The position numbers and the translations under genes are program-made. This document shows positions 1 to 10,300 of a stretch of 64,000 nucleotides of DNA, one piece after another. This stretch comes from Eubacteriaceae bacterium ES3. GTDB taxonomy: Bacteria; Bacillota; Clostridia; Eubacteriales; Eubacteriaceae. The notes under the pieces are model-generated. The model was not told where the DNA came from, searched no databases, and saw nothing but the letters and a program-made list of their open reading frames with translations. The DNA lies in the NCBI GenBank assembly GCA_030586155.1, contig CP130741.1:2474680-2538679 (forward strand), written 5' to 3'. Within the stretch, counting starts at the first letter, position 1, and the number at the start of each line of letters is the position of its first letter.

Positions 1-510
1 GGTCTTACGTTCAATAAGATATTTAGCAGTCACCTGGGCAAACATACCCGCTTCGATAAATTGGCCAAGCTTTTCCGGACGATCCTCAAAGATCCGATAG
101 CGCTCGATATGTGCCAAAATTATTTTATATCCTTTTTCAAGCAAATTATAGAGAAACGCTTCATGAAACTCATAAAAATGGTAGGTTGGCAGTTCAATTA
201 AAACATAGTCACTGCCTGCCATGGTATTGGCCACCCCAGAAAAAATAGCCTCCACATTTTCTTCGGATAAATGAATCTCATTGCCAAGACGAATCTTCAA
301 ACTAATATTTTCTTCCTCCAACACCTGCGACAAAAGTTCAAACTGCTGTCTGGCATTAGTCTGATAATCTATATTATTAACAAAATGAGGTGTTACAATC
401 ATTTGTGAAATTCCTTCATCAACAGCTCTTTTTGCCATTTGTCGGGATATCTCAAGATCATTAGCACCATCATCAACTGCTGGTAATAAATGAATATGCG
501 TATCAATCAT
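1..510 (-). CDS. PHP-domain protein-tyrosine phosphatase, CpsB/YwqE-like (3' end outside window)
   Basis: Not closed inside the window: 170 codons are visible from the ATG at 508-510 to base 1, with no stop. The N-terminus reads MIDTHIHLLPAVDDGAND, the metal-binding HxH plus DDG signature of Mn-dependent PHP-type tyrosine phosphatases that regulate capsule or exopolysaccharide tyrosine kinases. Further metal-ligand candidates are TPHF near residue 47, the Glu of GNEIHL, and AHIERY near residue 140. A paralogue with the same start and motif order lies at 31434-32234. The start is preceded by an AAGAGAG-like ribosome site. Cytoplasmic, no signal peptide. The family is clear; the substrate (a polysaccharide kinase) is inferred from the family. 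Confidence 0.85.
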   Translation of the reverse strand, partial: MIDTHIHLLPAVDDGANDLEISRQMAKRAVDEGISQMIVTPHFVNNIDYQTNARQQFELLSQVLEEENISLKIRLGNEIHLSEENVEAIFSGVANTMAGSDYVLIELPTYHFYEFHEAFLYNLLEKGYKIILAHIERYRIFEDRPEKLGQFIEAGMFAQVTAKYLIERKT

Positions 511-595
511 TAGAATCACTCTCTTTTGATTTATTTATATGCTTATTTACCCACTTCTAAATAAAATATTCTATTAAATATTAGATAAACTTAAA

Positions 596-636
596 AAACA
601 CCCACTTTTGTTTGTAATGTTTAACAAAAGTGGGTC
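596..636 (-). terminator. Intrinsic terminator of the ChW/FIVAR gene
   Basis: A 13-bp stem (ACCCACTTTTGTT pairing with AACAAAAGTGGGT, 600-612 and 623-635) is followed on the minus strand by a TGTTTTTT run. It lies 15 bases past the stop at 651. Confidence 0.85.
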
Positions 637-650
637 TTCCTAAAAATCTG

Positions 651-2462
651 TTATGCAATTTCCAAACCTATATTAATAGTATTAGCAGCTGCGCCACCAT
701 CGTTTGGTGTAATTGTAAAATATACGGTCGTTCCAACATCTCCGACACTTGTTATTTCACCGGTTTCTTCATTAATCACAGTAGATCCTGAATCCACACG
801 GATAAAGGTTACTGTATAATCTGCAGAATCGATTCCTGCTGCTTCGATAAATTCATTTGCAATTGTTAAAATGTTATCGCCGACAGTAAGTTCACCAAAT
901 TCGGAACCCGTCATACCTGCATGGCTGACTACATATGAAGCCTTGTAAACCAGGTCCGTTTGAGCTGCAATAATATTAGCCGTAGCAGTCGATACCTGGG
1001 CTTGCGTATTATCAACACTGACGACATTTTCGTCCACTACTGCCTGGTAGATCGTCCAGGAAGCTGATGTAAAATCACTTTCTTCAACTGCTGCCAGTGC
1101 CATTTCATATTGACTGAGATCAGCTCCATAAACCAGAATCTCTTCCTGCAGGGCAAGCAAAGTTGCTGTATAACCATCAACTACGCCTTGAGAATAGCCC
1201 TTCATTGTCGCTGTCGGAACCTCCACAATAGCAATGACTCGGGAATCAGCCTGATAAGCTTCAAATGAAGCTGTCGTGTAATTGCCCTGTTCAATATTCT
1301 TGGCGGCACTAAAAGCAGAAAGGTCAGCTGCCGATTCTAATTCCAGCCAAACAGCCTCAATGACTTCTGTGGCATCATCCACTACTTCCTGGGAACTTTC
1401 TTTAGAAATCACATCGTATTCCCATTCGCCATCAGAAAGACTTCCATATTCCTCACAGACCGCCACATAAGCATCCCAGGTATCGATGGAATAAGGGGTA
1501 TAAGTACTGTCTGCACCATAAAGAACATACAATTGAATAGCATCATTAAAAGCAGTTAAATCGGAATAAAACACCAAATCTTTCTGAGCGGCAAGAATAT
1601 TTGCAGTCGCTGTATCAACTTCTTCCTGAGTATTCTGAGCCGTCATCACATTGGCATCAACCACAGCCTGATAGGCAGTCCATCCTTCTTTTACCTGGTC
1701 TTCAGTCACTGCTGCCAGTGCTGCTTCATAGGCTGTCAGATCTGATTTAGAGACAAGATTTTTTTGCGCCTTTAAAATACTGATGGTCGCCACATAGACT
1801 TCTTCCTGAGTATTCAATTTAGTCACAGTATTGGCTTCAACCACGTCCTGATAGACAGTCCATGATTCTTCAGTATAATTTTCTTCTGAAACACTGTCCA
1901 GAGCTTCCTGATAATCTGTCAGATCGGCATCTTTAGTAATAATAATTTTTATTGCTTCAAGACGAAGGCTTTCTCCTTCAGTCCCAGCCGCTTCACCGTC
2001 AACAAACCAGGTTGTTGAGTCATCTTCGTCCATTAACCAGCCTTTATTCTGAACCTGCACATTGTAGCGGAGGCTATAACCAGGCATATTATTTAATTGC
2101 AAGGTAATTCGCTCCAGACGTTGGCTTTTACCTTCGCTTCCGGCAGCCTCGCCCATGATGAATGGCCCCTTATCACCTTCATTCTGAACATGAACCCAGG
2201 TTTCGATGTTTGCATCCTCCGGAACATCCCCGGTCAATTCCACCTTAATGGCTTCAAGCCGTTTGGACTCCCCTACTGTCCCTGACAATTCCCCGTCAGC
2301 CTTCCAGGCCGTTTCCCAGCCCTTATCCTGAATATGGGTTTTATAACGGACTCCCACTGTTTCGGTTGCCTGGCTGACAGGACTTGCTGCCAGGACATTC
2401 CCCGACATTAAGACAAGTAGCAAAGTCAACACTGAAACCAGACTTGTAAACTGCTTTTTCAT
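651..2462 (-). CDS. Secreted ChW-repeat protein with about five FIVAR-like helical repeats
   Basis: 603 residues. A Sec signal peptide (MKKQFTSLVSVL..., cleavage near VLAASP, residue 26) is followed by three ChW repeats (about 38-180). These have the pattern Y-x-T/V-H/Q-(I/V)-Q-(N/D)-x-GW ... GExxGTxGxxxRLEAIxIxL. About five repeats of 55-75 residues follow (about 182-525), each with a Y(T)xxSWxxYQxVV ... TQxEVxxATxxIxxAQxxLV pattern typical of FIVAR-like three-helix domains. A beta-rich tail of about 75 residues ends the protein. There is no LPXTG or SLH motif, so cell-wall retention would depend on the ChW repeats. An AAGGAG site sits 8 bases before the ATG. Paralogue of the 1144-residue protein at 3834-7268. 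A role in adhesion or sugar binding is family-based inference. Confidence 0.85.
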   Translation of the reverse strand: MKKQFTSLVSVLTLLLVLMSGNVLAASPVSQATETVGVRYKTHIQDKGWETAWKADGELSGTVGESKRLEAIKVELTGDVPEDANIETWVHVQNEGDKGPFIMGEAAGSEGKSQRLERITLQLNNMPGYSLRYNVQVQNKGWLMDEDDSTTWFVDGEAAGTEGESLRLEAIKIIITKDADLTDYQEALDSVSEENYTEESWTVYQDVVEANTVTKLNTQEEVYVATISILKAQKNLVSKSDLTAYEAALAAVTEDQVKEGWTAYQAVVDANVMTAQNTQEEVDTATANILAAQKDLVFYSDLTAFNDAIQLYVLYGADSTYTPYSIDTWDAYVAVCEEYGSLSDGEWEYDVISKESSQEVVDDATEVIEAVWLELESAADLSAFSAAKNIEQGNYTTASFEAYQADSRVIAIVEVPTATMKGYSQGVVDGYTATLLALQEEILVYGADLSQYEMALAAVEESDFTSASWTIYQAVVDENVVSVDNTQAQVSTATANIIAAQTDLVYKASYVVSHAGMTGSEFGELTVGDNILTIANEFIEAAGIDSADYTVTFIRVDSGSTVINEETGEITSVGDVGTTVYFTITPNDGGAAANTINIGLEIA

Positions 2463-2541
2463 CAGAATTCTCCTTTTTATACCACTTTAAGACATCTCGT
2501 CTGCTCCCAAATATGGGAATTTAAGCGATTGTTTTAACTGA

Positions 2542-2570
2542 ATTTTACACTTTCTATCCCCATTTTGCAA
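2542..2570 (-). promoter_or_regulatory. Predicted sigma-A promoter of the 651-2462 gene
   Basis: On the minus strand TTGCAA (2565-2570), a 17-base spacer, then TAAAAT (2542-2547), about 80 bases before the start codon. Confidence 0.6.
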
Positions 2571-2575
2571 GTTAA

Positions 2576-2598
2576 AAAGAAACCGCCCGAAGGCGGTC
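2576..2598 (-). terminator. Intrinsic terminator of the CHAP gene
   Basis: ACCGCC-TTCG-GGCGGT hairpin (2582-2597) followed on the minus strand by TTCTTTTTAA, just after the stop at 2611. It also partly insulates the next gene's promoter. Confidence 0.85.
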
Positions 2599-2610
2599 TC
2601 AGGTCTACTA

Positions 2611-3567
2611 TTAAATTACCGGTGGCGCTTTATCACTTTCTTTTGATGCAGTTAGCAGATCACCTACATCCGTTATCGTCGGATAGACCGTATTAATTGA
2701 GGTGTGGGTGGTCACCAATGACTGATTCCCATTATAGTCATAAGCATACAAATGAATGGAGTAGTCTCCCTGCTCATTGTTATGATCAGCATATTCAACC
2801 CGACAGGTTACGGTGTTTCCATCCAGGCTTCCGTCGTACCAGATGCGATCATCCTGACCGCCGGCATCTGTCCAGACAGGGATGGTAATTTTTGAAATAC
2901 CAGTATCAGCATCACTTACTTCTGCTGTTACCGTAAAGCCCTCATCATCTACTTCCGAAACACGGACATTTTCAATTGTCGGCTTTACTGTATCTGTCGA
3001 AGCATCAACAAAATCACCAACATAGATATAGCCCTGGAAGCCGCCAACTGAAGTATTATTTTCATTTCCAATAGTATAGGTATAGGAATTAAATATCGGA
3101 CCGCTCCAGGCAGATTCCGATACCGTTACCTGATCGCCGTTGATGGCTTCAACCACCGCTACATGCCCATAATAACTGCCGTTCCAGCAGATAATTGCAC
3201 CCAGTTTAGGGGTTGAACCGTAGGCATAAGTTCCTGAAGCCATATTATCAGACCACCAGCCGCCGGCGTCATTCATTGGTAAACCGGGATCATAGCCTAA
3301 AATTTCATAGGCGCGTCCATAGGCATAAGCCGTACAATTGGGCAAACCATAGCCGCCTTGATAATAGCGATTGTTGGCATAGAAATATGGGTTGTCTGAT
3401 GTCGGCTGTGTTAATCGGGGGGTAAAAAACGTTTTTTGCGCTACCGTCGTCTGCACCGCTGTGTCTTCTGTATTACTTTCGTTGGCCAGTACCGCTGACG
3501 GTGCAAAGCCAAGCATTAAAACCAGGGCCGTGCCAAGACACAGTCTTTTTAAACCAGTATTCTTCAT
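2611..3567 (-). CDS. Secreted CHAP amidase/endopeptidase with GBS-Bsp-like domain
   Basis: 318 residues from the ATG at 3565-3567, chosen over an upstream in-frame ATG (3630) because GGAGGAG lies just before it and the signal peptide then starts cleanly (MKNTGLKRLCLGTALVLML, cleavage near VLA-NES). The CHAP domain spans about residues 55-180. NCTAYAYGR carries the catalytic Cys and GHVAVVEAI the catalytic His. A second domain (about 190-300) has the alternating pattern of the GBS Bsp-like repeat (TVKPTIENVRVSEVD..., IHLYAYDYNGN). Such proteins cut peptidoglycan cross-links or stems. Own promoter and terminator, so monocistronic within the surface-protein island. Family assignment is strong; the exact bond cleaved is unknown. 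Confidence 0.85.
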   Translation of the reverse strand: MKNTGLKRLCLGTALVLMLGFAPSAVLANESNTEDTAVQTTVAQKTFFTPRLTQPTSDNPYFYANNRYYQGGYGLPNCTAYAYGRAYEILGYDPGLPMNDAGGWWSDNMASGTYAYGSTPKLGAIICWNGSYYGHVAVVEAINGDQVTVSESAWSGPIFNSYTYTIGNENNTSVGGFQGYIYVGDFVDASTDTVKPTIENVRVSEVDDEGFTVTAEVSDADTGISKITIPVWTDAGGQDDRIWYDGSLDGNTVTCRVEYADHNNEQGDYSIHLYAYDYNGNQSLVTTHTSINTVYPTITDVGDLLTASKESDKAPPVI

Positions 3568-3635
3568 TTCTCCTCCTGCAATTATGAATGTCATCATCCT
3601 TAGATGTATTCTTTTTGTTACAATTAACAAAGGAA

Positions 3636-3664
3636 AGTTTACAATAAAAATGTATTCTTTGCAA
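3636..3664 (-). promoter_or_regulatory. Predicted promoter of the CHAP gene
   Basis: Minus strand TTGCAA (3659-3664), 17-base spacer, TAAACT (3636-3641), about 70 bases before the start. Confidence 0.5.
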
Positions 3665-3765
3665 GTTCTTAAAGAATCGACTTGTTTTAATATGGTTTTA
3701 AGAGTTTTATGACCAATTTTTGAGCAGTTAATAAGCCCGGTAGTAAGGGAAATTTAAAGGCCACT

Positions 3766-3802
3766 AAAAAACGACACCTGAAAGTCAGGTGCCGTTTTTA
3801 TT
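3766..3802 (-). terminator. Intrinsic terminator of the 1144-residue FIVAR gene
   Basis: Stem CGACACCTGA/TCAGGTGCCG around AAAG, with a T-run on the minus-strand side (CGTTTTTTAG) and another on the plus side, so potentially bidirectional. It lies 32 bases past the stop. Confidence 0.85.
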
Positions 3803-3833
3803 AATTTTTATTTAAGTATACTAAAAGCTTATT

Positions 3834-6800
3834 CTATGGATTACTAATAATTGGTAAGTCAGTAAGCGTTATAACTTTAGTTGTTGAACCATCTGAAACA
3901 GTAAATGAAATTGTAACTTTTTGGTCAACTAAACCATTTACGATTCCTGAACCATCCACATTTACGTTTGCTGTTGTCGGTGCAGGAGTCAGAGTTACTG
4001 TATAACTCGTATTCAATGGGTCAGTATACTTATCATCAATAAGATCTACTGCCAAGTCTAAAAGATTTTCACCCATTACAACCCCTTCTTTATAAGTATC
4101 AGCTTCTTGATAAGCCATTACTTGAATCGCTTCGTTTGTTAATCGAGAAGAGACAGTATCAATCGTCCTCTTATCTGAAGCAATAATCAATCCGATTCGT
4201 TTCTCTCTTAAGTCTTTTGTCGCATCAATAACTTCTTCATCTGTGTTGTTATCCTGAGTATAAGCATAAATCGGATTATCATAGTAATTGCTCCAGGCAT
4301 CACTATAGGTATTCCACGATGTTTGTGTGTAATTAGCACTGTTTAATGTATCGTGAATTGCAGCTTCTGCTTCAAATAAATCCCAATTCGCCTGCGTAAC
4401 TCTTTTCTCCAACTTATCTTTCATACTCTGAATGGTGTCAGCCATTCCCTGAAGTACCGGTGCATCATACTCAATAACCGATTTTGTCAAAGGATAGCGA
4501 TCAATTGTCGATTGATACTCAGTATAAGAATCAAGGGTAAACATTTCCTGGGTATCATTTCCGTCAAGTTTGATGGCCGCCACGTATGCACTATAGGCAT
4601 TATATAAAGCTGGTGCAGCTGTTTGATCCGGAAGAATATTATCTAACGCCTCCTGAATTACGCCGGTTGCGATATCAACCGAATTCTGCGAAGAACTCGA
4701 GGTAATCTTCGGATCTTTACTCTCATCGTAATCCCATGTTGTTTCATCAAATGCCGCATAATATTCGACCCAATATTCATAGTCAGCCCAGGTGGCAGCG
4801 GTAGCATTCTTCTGAATATTCTCGTTTGCAATTTTATCCCGCTGATACAATCCAAGTGTTGTCAGGAAGTTGGATAAATTAGTACTTCGTACCAGATTCT
4901 TAGCAGCATTTGTGATATTTACCGTTGCGGTATCAACTTCACTCTGAGTATTGTCTTTGGTTACCAGATTTTTTATGATTACCGCCTGGTAAACAGCCCA
5001 GGAAGTTTCTGTATATTCTGATTCCAGTCCATCATAGGCATGAAGCGCATTATTGTAATAAGTCATGTTAGATGCTTTTATTAATCGATCCTGAGCCGCT
5101 TTAATTCGCTGAATTGCCACGGCAATTTCAGAGTTAGTATTTTCAGTGGTCATAACATTAGCAGCCAGAACAGCCTGATAAGCTGCCCATGAAGCAGTCG
5201 TATAACTATCTGCCATCCCGCTCTTGGATTCAATCAATTCTTCATAAGCAGTGACATCGCCTTTATAAACCAGTTCCAACTGAGCCAAGGTAATTTTTAA
5301 AACTGCCTCAGTGATTTCGGCTTGAGAATTATCTTCAGTCATATAATATTTCATCAGAACTTTTCGATAATCGGTCCATGAGTCCACCGTATAATCATCC
5401 TGACTAACGCTGTTAATCAGGGTGGTAAACTCTGTAATATCTCCTCTTTCAATGAGTTTTAGATAGGCCAGTTTAATTTTAGACATTGCTGAATTAATAT
5501 CCGTCTGATTGTCATCGGTGGTCATATAATTTGATGTCACCACTTTCTGGAAAGCTGTCCAGGAATCGGAAGTCCACTGGTTCTGAGTACTGTTATATGA
5601 ATCCAACAAGGCATTATACTCAGTCAGATCACCTGCCAGTTCCAATTTAAGCTGGGCAGCGGCAATTTTAACAATAGCCGAATCAATAGCAGATTGACCA
5701 CTAGCTTCGGTTACAATATTGGCTTTGACCACTTTCTGATAGGTTGCCCAGGATTTAGGTGTGTAGTCTTCTTCAATGACCTGATCCAGGATATCCAGGT
5801 ATTCTGAAAGATCACCCAGACCAACCAGCTTTAACTGCGCTTTAAGAATGGTTTCTGCCGCTTTGTCAACATCAGACTGAGGGCTGTCTTTGGTTACATA
5901 ATTTTTATCTACCACTTTCTGATAGGCGGTCCAGGAATCAGTGGTACAGGAGTACTTGTCAACATTATCAAGAACTGCATAATAAGCAGAAAGATCACTG
6001 CCTTTAACCAGCCCTTTTTGAGCTTCTTCGATGGCCAGGATAGCTTCTTCGATATCACTCTGGGTATCATTTTCCGTCACGCCGTATTCTTCAATTGCCG
6101 CCTGGTATTTTCCCCATGAAATGGTTGTATAATCCTCTTGTTCAACCGCCTTTAAAAGGGCATTATAGGCTGAGAAATCAAATTTTCGAACCAGTTTGTT
6201 CTGAGCGGTTTTAATATTTTCTACCGCCTTATCGACTTGAGTCTGGGTATTACTTAAATCCACCTGATTACTGTTGACTGACTGCTGATAGAAAAACCAT
6301 GACAATGCCGTATAATTGTCTTCGCGAACCGATGCCAGGAGTTCCAGATATTCAGTTAAATTAACCTTTCCTTCAAGCAGTTTCTGCGCTTCCAGAATAT
6401 TTACCGTCGCTTCATCAATCTCTGACTGAGTATTGGACTGATCCACATAATTACGATTTACTATTGTCTGATAGGCAGACCATGAATCAGGTGTATAATT
6501 TTCCTCTGTTACTTTTGCCAGAGCTTCTTTATACTTTTTCATATTCATTCCCTTGACCAGATTTTTCTGGGCTGACACAATAGTCTCCGTTGCCAGATCA
6601 ATCAGCTCTTCATCGTCGTCTTCAGTCATTGCATAGGCCGTTACAACCCGTTTATAGGTTTTCCAGGAGTCAATGGTGTAATCATCCTCATCAACATTGG
6701 AGAGAGCTTCCAGATATGCAGCATAAGCCTCATTAACTTTAATCAGCTCAATTCTGATCCCTTCAAGACGAAGTCCCATCCCGGTGGTACCGGCTACCTC

Positions 6801-7268
6801 ACCGCTTCTAAACCAGTCTGTGGTATCATACTCATCCCTAAGCCAGCCATAATTCTCCACCTGTACGTTATACGCCAGGGTATAGGCCGGAAGATTTTTA
6901 AGTACCAGTCTGATTCGTTCCAGACGCAGCCCTTCCCCCGACGTTCCGGCATCCTGGCCCATCGTAAAAGGACCTTTGTCGCCGTAATTCTGGACATGGA
7001 CATAAGTCTGTATTTCTGCATCGCTGGGATAATTGCCTGTCAATTCAATTCTCAGGGCTTCCAGCCGTTTACCTTGCCCCACGGTTCCTGACAGTACCCC
7101 ATCTTCTTTCCATTCACTTTCCCAACCATAATCCTGAATATGAGTCTTATATTCAACTCCAACTGTCGAAGCAGTTTCAAGGGTCTCACTGGCTGCCCAG
7201 ACACCGCTGGACATAACCATTGAAAGACTTAATACGCCGGACATCAGTATGGCAATTTTCTTCTTCAT
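3834..7268 (-). CDS. Large secreted ChW protein with about 13 FIVAR-like repeats
   Basis: 1144 residues. Signal peptide (about 1-26), then three ChW repeats (about 35-178), then an extended array of about 13 helical repeats. Ten are canonical at about 61 residues each with the pattern DLxxYxxLLxxV ... YTxxSWxxYQxVV ... TQSEIDxAxxxIxxAQxxLV. Three near the C-terminus are longer and divergent. The protein ends in a beta-rich tail like that of the 603-residue paralogue. The repeated Trp/Tyr and Gln positions match FIVAR-type three-helix bundles; a rod-like stalk is my inference. Only 47 bases separate it from the stop of the 7316-10318 gene and no terminator is visible there, so the two may be co-transcribed. 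GGAGAAAG precedes the ATG. No LPXTG. Confidence 0.85.
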   Translation of the reverse strand: MKKKIAILMSGVLSLSMVMSSGVWAASETLETASTVGVEYKTHIQDYGWESEWKEDGVLSGTVGQGKRLEALRIELTGNYPSDAEIQTYVHVQNYGDKGPFTMGQDAGTSGEGLRLERIRLVLKNLPAYTLAYNVQVENYGWLRDEYDTTDWFRSGEVAGTTGMGLRLEGIRIELIKVNEAYAAYLEALSNVDEDDYTIDSWKTYKRVVTAYAMTEDDDEELIDLATETIVSAQKNLVKGMNMKKYKEALAKVTEENYTPDSWSAYQTIVNRNYVDQSNTQSEIDEATVNILEAQKLLEGKVNLTEYLELLASVREDNYTALSWFFYQQSVNSNQVDLSNTQTQVDKAVENIKTAQNKLVRKFDFSAYNALLKAVEQEDYTTISWGKYQAAIEEYGVTENDTQSDIEEAILAIEEAQKGLVKGSDLSAYYAVLDNVDKYSCTTDSWTAYQKVVDKNYVTKDSPQSDVDKAAETILKAQLKLVGLGDLSEYLDILDQVIEEDYTPKSWATYQKVVKANIVTEASGQSAIDSAIVKIAAAQLKLELAGDLTEYNALLDSYNSTQNQWTSDSWTAFQKVVTSNYMTTDDNQTDINSAMSKIKLAYLKLIERGDITEFTTLINSVSQDDYTVDSWTDYRKVLMKYYMTEDNSQAEITEAVLKITLAQLELVYKGDVTAYEELIESKSGMADSYTTASWAAYQAVLAANVMTTENTNSEIAVAIQRIKAAQDRLIKASNMTYYNNALHAYDGLESEYTETSWAVYQAVIIKNLVTKDNTQSEVDTATVNITNAAKNLVRSTNLSNFLTTLGLYQRDKIANENIQKNATAATWADYEYWVEYYAAFDETTWDYDESKDPKITSSSSQNSVDIATGVIQEALDNILPDQTAAPALYNAYSAYVAAIKLDGNDTQEMFTLDSYTEYQSTIDRYPLTKSVIEYDAPVLQGMADTIQSMKDKLEKRVTQANWDLFEAEAAIHDTLNSANYTQTSWNTYSDAWSNYYDNPIYAYTQDNNTDEEVIDATKDLREKRIGLIIASDKRTIDTVSSRLTNEAIQVMAYQEADTYKEGVVMGENLLDLAVDLIDDKYTDPLNTSYTVTLTPAPTTANVNVDGSGIVNGLVDQKVTISFTVSDGSTTKVITLTDLPIISNP

Positions 7269-7315
7269 CTTCTTTCTCCTTCCTGCTACTTTTCAACGCT
7301 ATTGCATATTCCTAA

Positions 7316-10300
7316 TTAATTTCCATAAACCTCTCGATAAACCTCAAGATTTTCGATGGCAATTAAAACATCATTTTCATCATACCAGTATATTTTTTCA
7401 TTCCAGGTTTTTTCCTGGGAAATTCCTACAAAATTATTACTGCTATCCTTCACTGCTACCGGGTAATAAAACAATAATCCGGTGGGCAGCGTTCCATTTA
7501 TTTGATCATCCAAAGCTACTTTTGCATCATCAATCAGAACCTGTGTAGCACCCTCCGGTTTTAAAACCAGCAGATCCACATATACATAATTGGGGTCACC
7601 GCCCAAATCAACATTTGGTTCCTGGTCAGTCGGCCAGGCAATAGAGTCAGAAAAACTGATTGTTGCCCTTCCATCTACACCCGCATCAGCAGCAACTGTC
7701 ACGCCATCAACTGTTGTATTATAAGTTGTAATACGACTAGCCGGAACCAGCGTCTCAACGGGGATGACCGTCAGGTTAAATGAAGTTGCCTCATTGCCAT
7801 GATCAAGCATATCCAGAAGAGCCCCAGCCGGTACATTGAAGGTAAATGTTCCTAATAATGCCGCAGTTCCATTTGAACCGCCTGGTGTAATGATTATGGT
7901 TTTTCCGCTGGTATCATTAGTATCCAGACTAATGGTCCCATAAACCACATTTGTCCCGTTAAAATAAACTGTCGGGTCGGTGCCCAGCTTGACTTTCTCA
8001 TTCATGACAACGGAAATTGACTTGGTTAAAGTATTTTGTTCAAGGGTCAGGCTCAGAGTCTCGCCGGAGGCTTGTACCTCGCTGTCATCATCAAGAACTG
8101 CTGTTAAGGCCGTCATATAGGGCTCAGTTTCAGCATCCGTTACCGTCACCAGACAGGACGCTGTTTTTTGACCATCTGTTGTCGTTGCGATTATATAAGT
8201 CCGACCTTCCGATACCGGTGTCACTTTGCCGGCAGTTACGGTTGCCACTGAAGTATCCTGGGAAGACCAACTAACCGTCTTAATCGTTGCATTTGTCGGC
8301 AAAACAGTCGTTGTCAGAGAACCGGTCGCTCCACCAGTTGTTAAAGCCATAGTTGATGCTGATAATGACACTGATGTCACCGCTACTGTGGGAACAGTCA
8401 GCTCAATCGCGTTGGAGGCTTGTCCTCCGGATAAAGCAGATTGTCCGGCCTGAATAGAAATCGTTCCCGGCACGGCTGTCCCAATAAAACTGATTGTCAC
8501 CTGAGAGGATAAATCCCTGGTTATAGTGTTTAAGGCCAGTCCAGTCGTTCCGGTTGAGATCGTCCAGTATGAATTTAAGTTAGCTGTTGTTGTAAAAGTG
8601 TCATTTGTCAGAGTTAACACAACTTTTGGATCGACTGTTCCACTGACGATTGTACTTGAAGCCGCTGAAATGGTCGGTTCGGTCTGATTGGTAATCACCA
8701 CCGACATCGAACCGCTAATTCGAGAGCCGTCTTTAGCTGTGGCATAAACAGTTACTGTACCATTCTTGACAGCGGTAAGTAAGCCACTGCTGCTGATGGT
8801 TGCTTCACCGGTAGAATTCACCACTGACCAGGTTACGTCCTGATTGTCAGCATCTTCCGGCTCAAGCTCTGCGAGCATCTGCAGTGTCCCACCATCCGTT
8901 TTGATGGTACTTGCTCCATTATAACCGGAAACTGAAATCGCTTCAACCATGACCGGAACATCAATATCGACGTTATCATCAAGAATCAGGGTATCCGGCG
9001 CTTTTTCAAAACTGACATCTCTGGCTGTCACCTCTGCCCATTCAATATCTCCCAGACCATAAAAAGTGACTTCCGGCCCGTTCACATACAAGTCTGAAAT
9101 GGTCGCGTTGTCTTCAACCGTAATCATACTGCCTAAACCCAGCGGTTTGACAATTAATTCATCAATTACTGATGAACCGGCTATCGTCAAATCCACATCA
9201 ATGCCTTCAAGGGTTACACTGGTAAAATTTCCTTCTAAAATCACTGAATCTTCGCTGGCATCTTCAGCAATAACCACTTCCAGCCCATCCAGGGTGGTTA
9301 CCACCCGAACCGAGCCTGAAGCTGTTCTTTGAATAATGATATCGTTATAATCACCGCCGTTGATATGAATGCTGTTGTCGCCGCCACCGCGAATGTAGGT
9401 TTCGCCGTAAACTACCACATTCTCCAATGTACAGTCGCCGCTGCCAACTCCTTCACCAATGATCAGATTGCCTTTGATGACCATATTCTTAAGTATAATG
9501 TCCTCTTCATCAATTATCACATTTCCCGCTATTACCTGTGGTGAACTGCTCGATGAAGAACCATAGGTCCCTTCCTCGTCATAAACCGTCGCCTCGCTTA
9601 AGCTTTCCAGATTATCAAGGGCCTGGGTGATTTTCTCGACTGCTTTTGTTACTTCAGAAGCCGTATTTCTCTGTGTTACAGCATAGGTTTCCATTGTCGT
9701 CTGAAGAAGGTCCCAGGAATAGTCAGTATACTGATAGGATTTTAAACTATCTATTTCTTCCAACAACGCATCATATTCTTCCAGGTCGGCATCATCCTTA
9801 ACCAGTTTAATCTGAATCCCTTCCAGCCGCAGACTTTTTCCTACGGTCCCCGAAGTTTCTCCATCTGTCGACCAGGTTTGCTCCCAGCCCAGATTCTGGA
9901 TATGGGTACGATATTCCAGATGATAGCCAGGGCAGTCAACCAGACGGATTTGAATAGCTTCCAGCCGATAACCCAGGCCCGTCGTTCCCGAGGTTTCTGC
10001 ATCTGTTGTCCAGCTTTGCTCCCAGCCCAGATTCTGCACCTGAGTCCGGTATTCAATGGAGGCGCCCTCTGGTATGTTACCAGTTAACTTTATCTGAATT
10101 CCTTCCAGCCGCAGGCCTTTGCCAAATGTACCGGAAGTATTTCCGTCAGTGATCCAGTCCCATTCCCAACCAATATTCTGTATGTGGGTATGATAGTCAA
10201 CCTGAAAATCAGATATGCTGTTTGTTTTTAATAACGGACTTTCTTCCGCTGAAACGGTTGAGGAAAAAAACAACAGACCGAGTAATAGACCTGTTATAAG

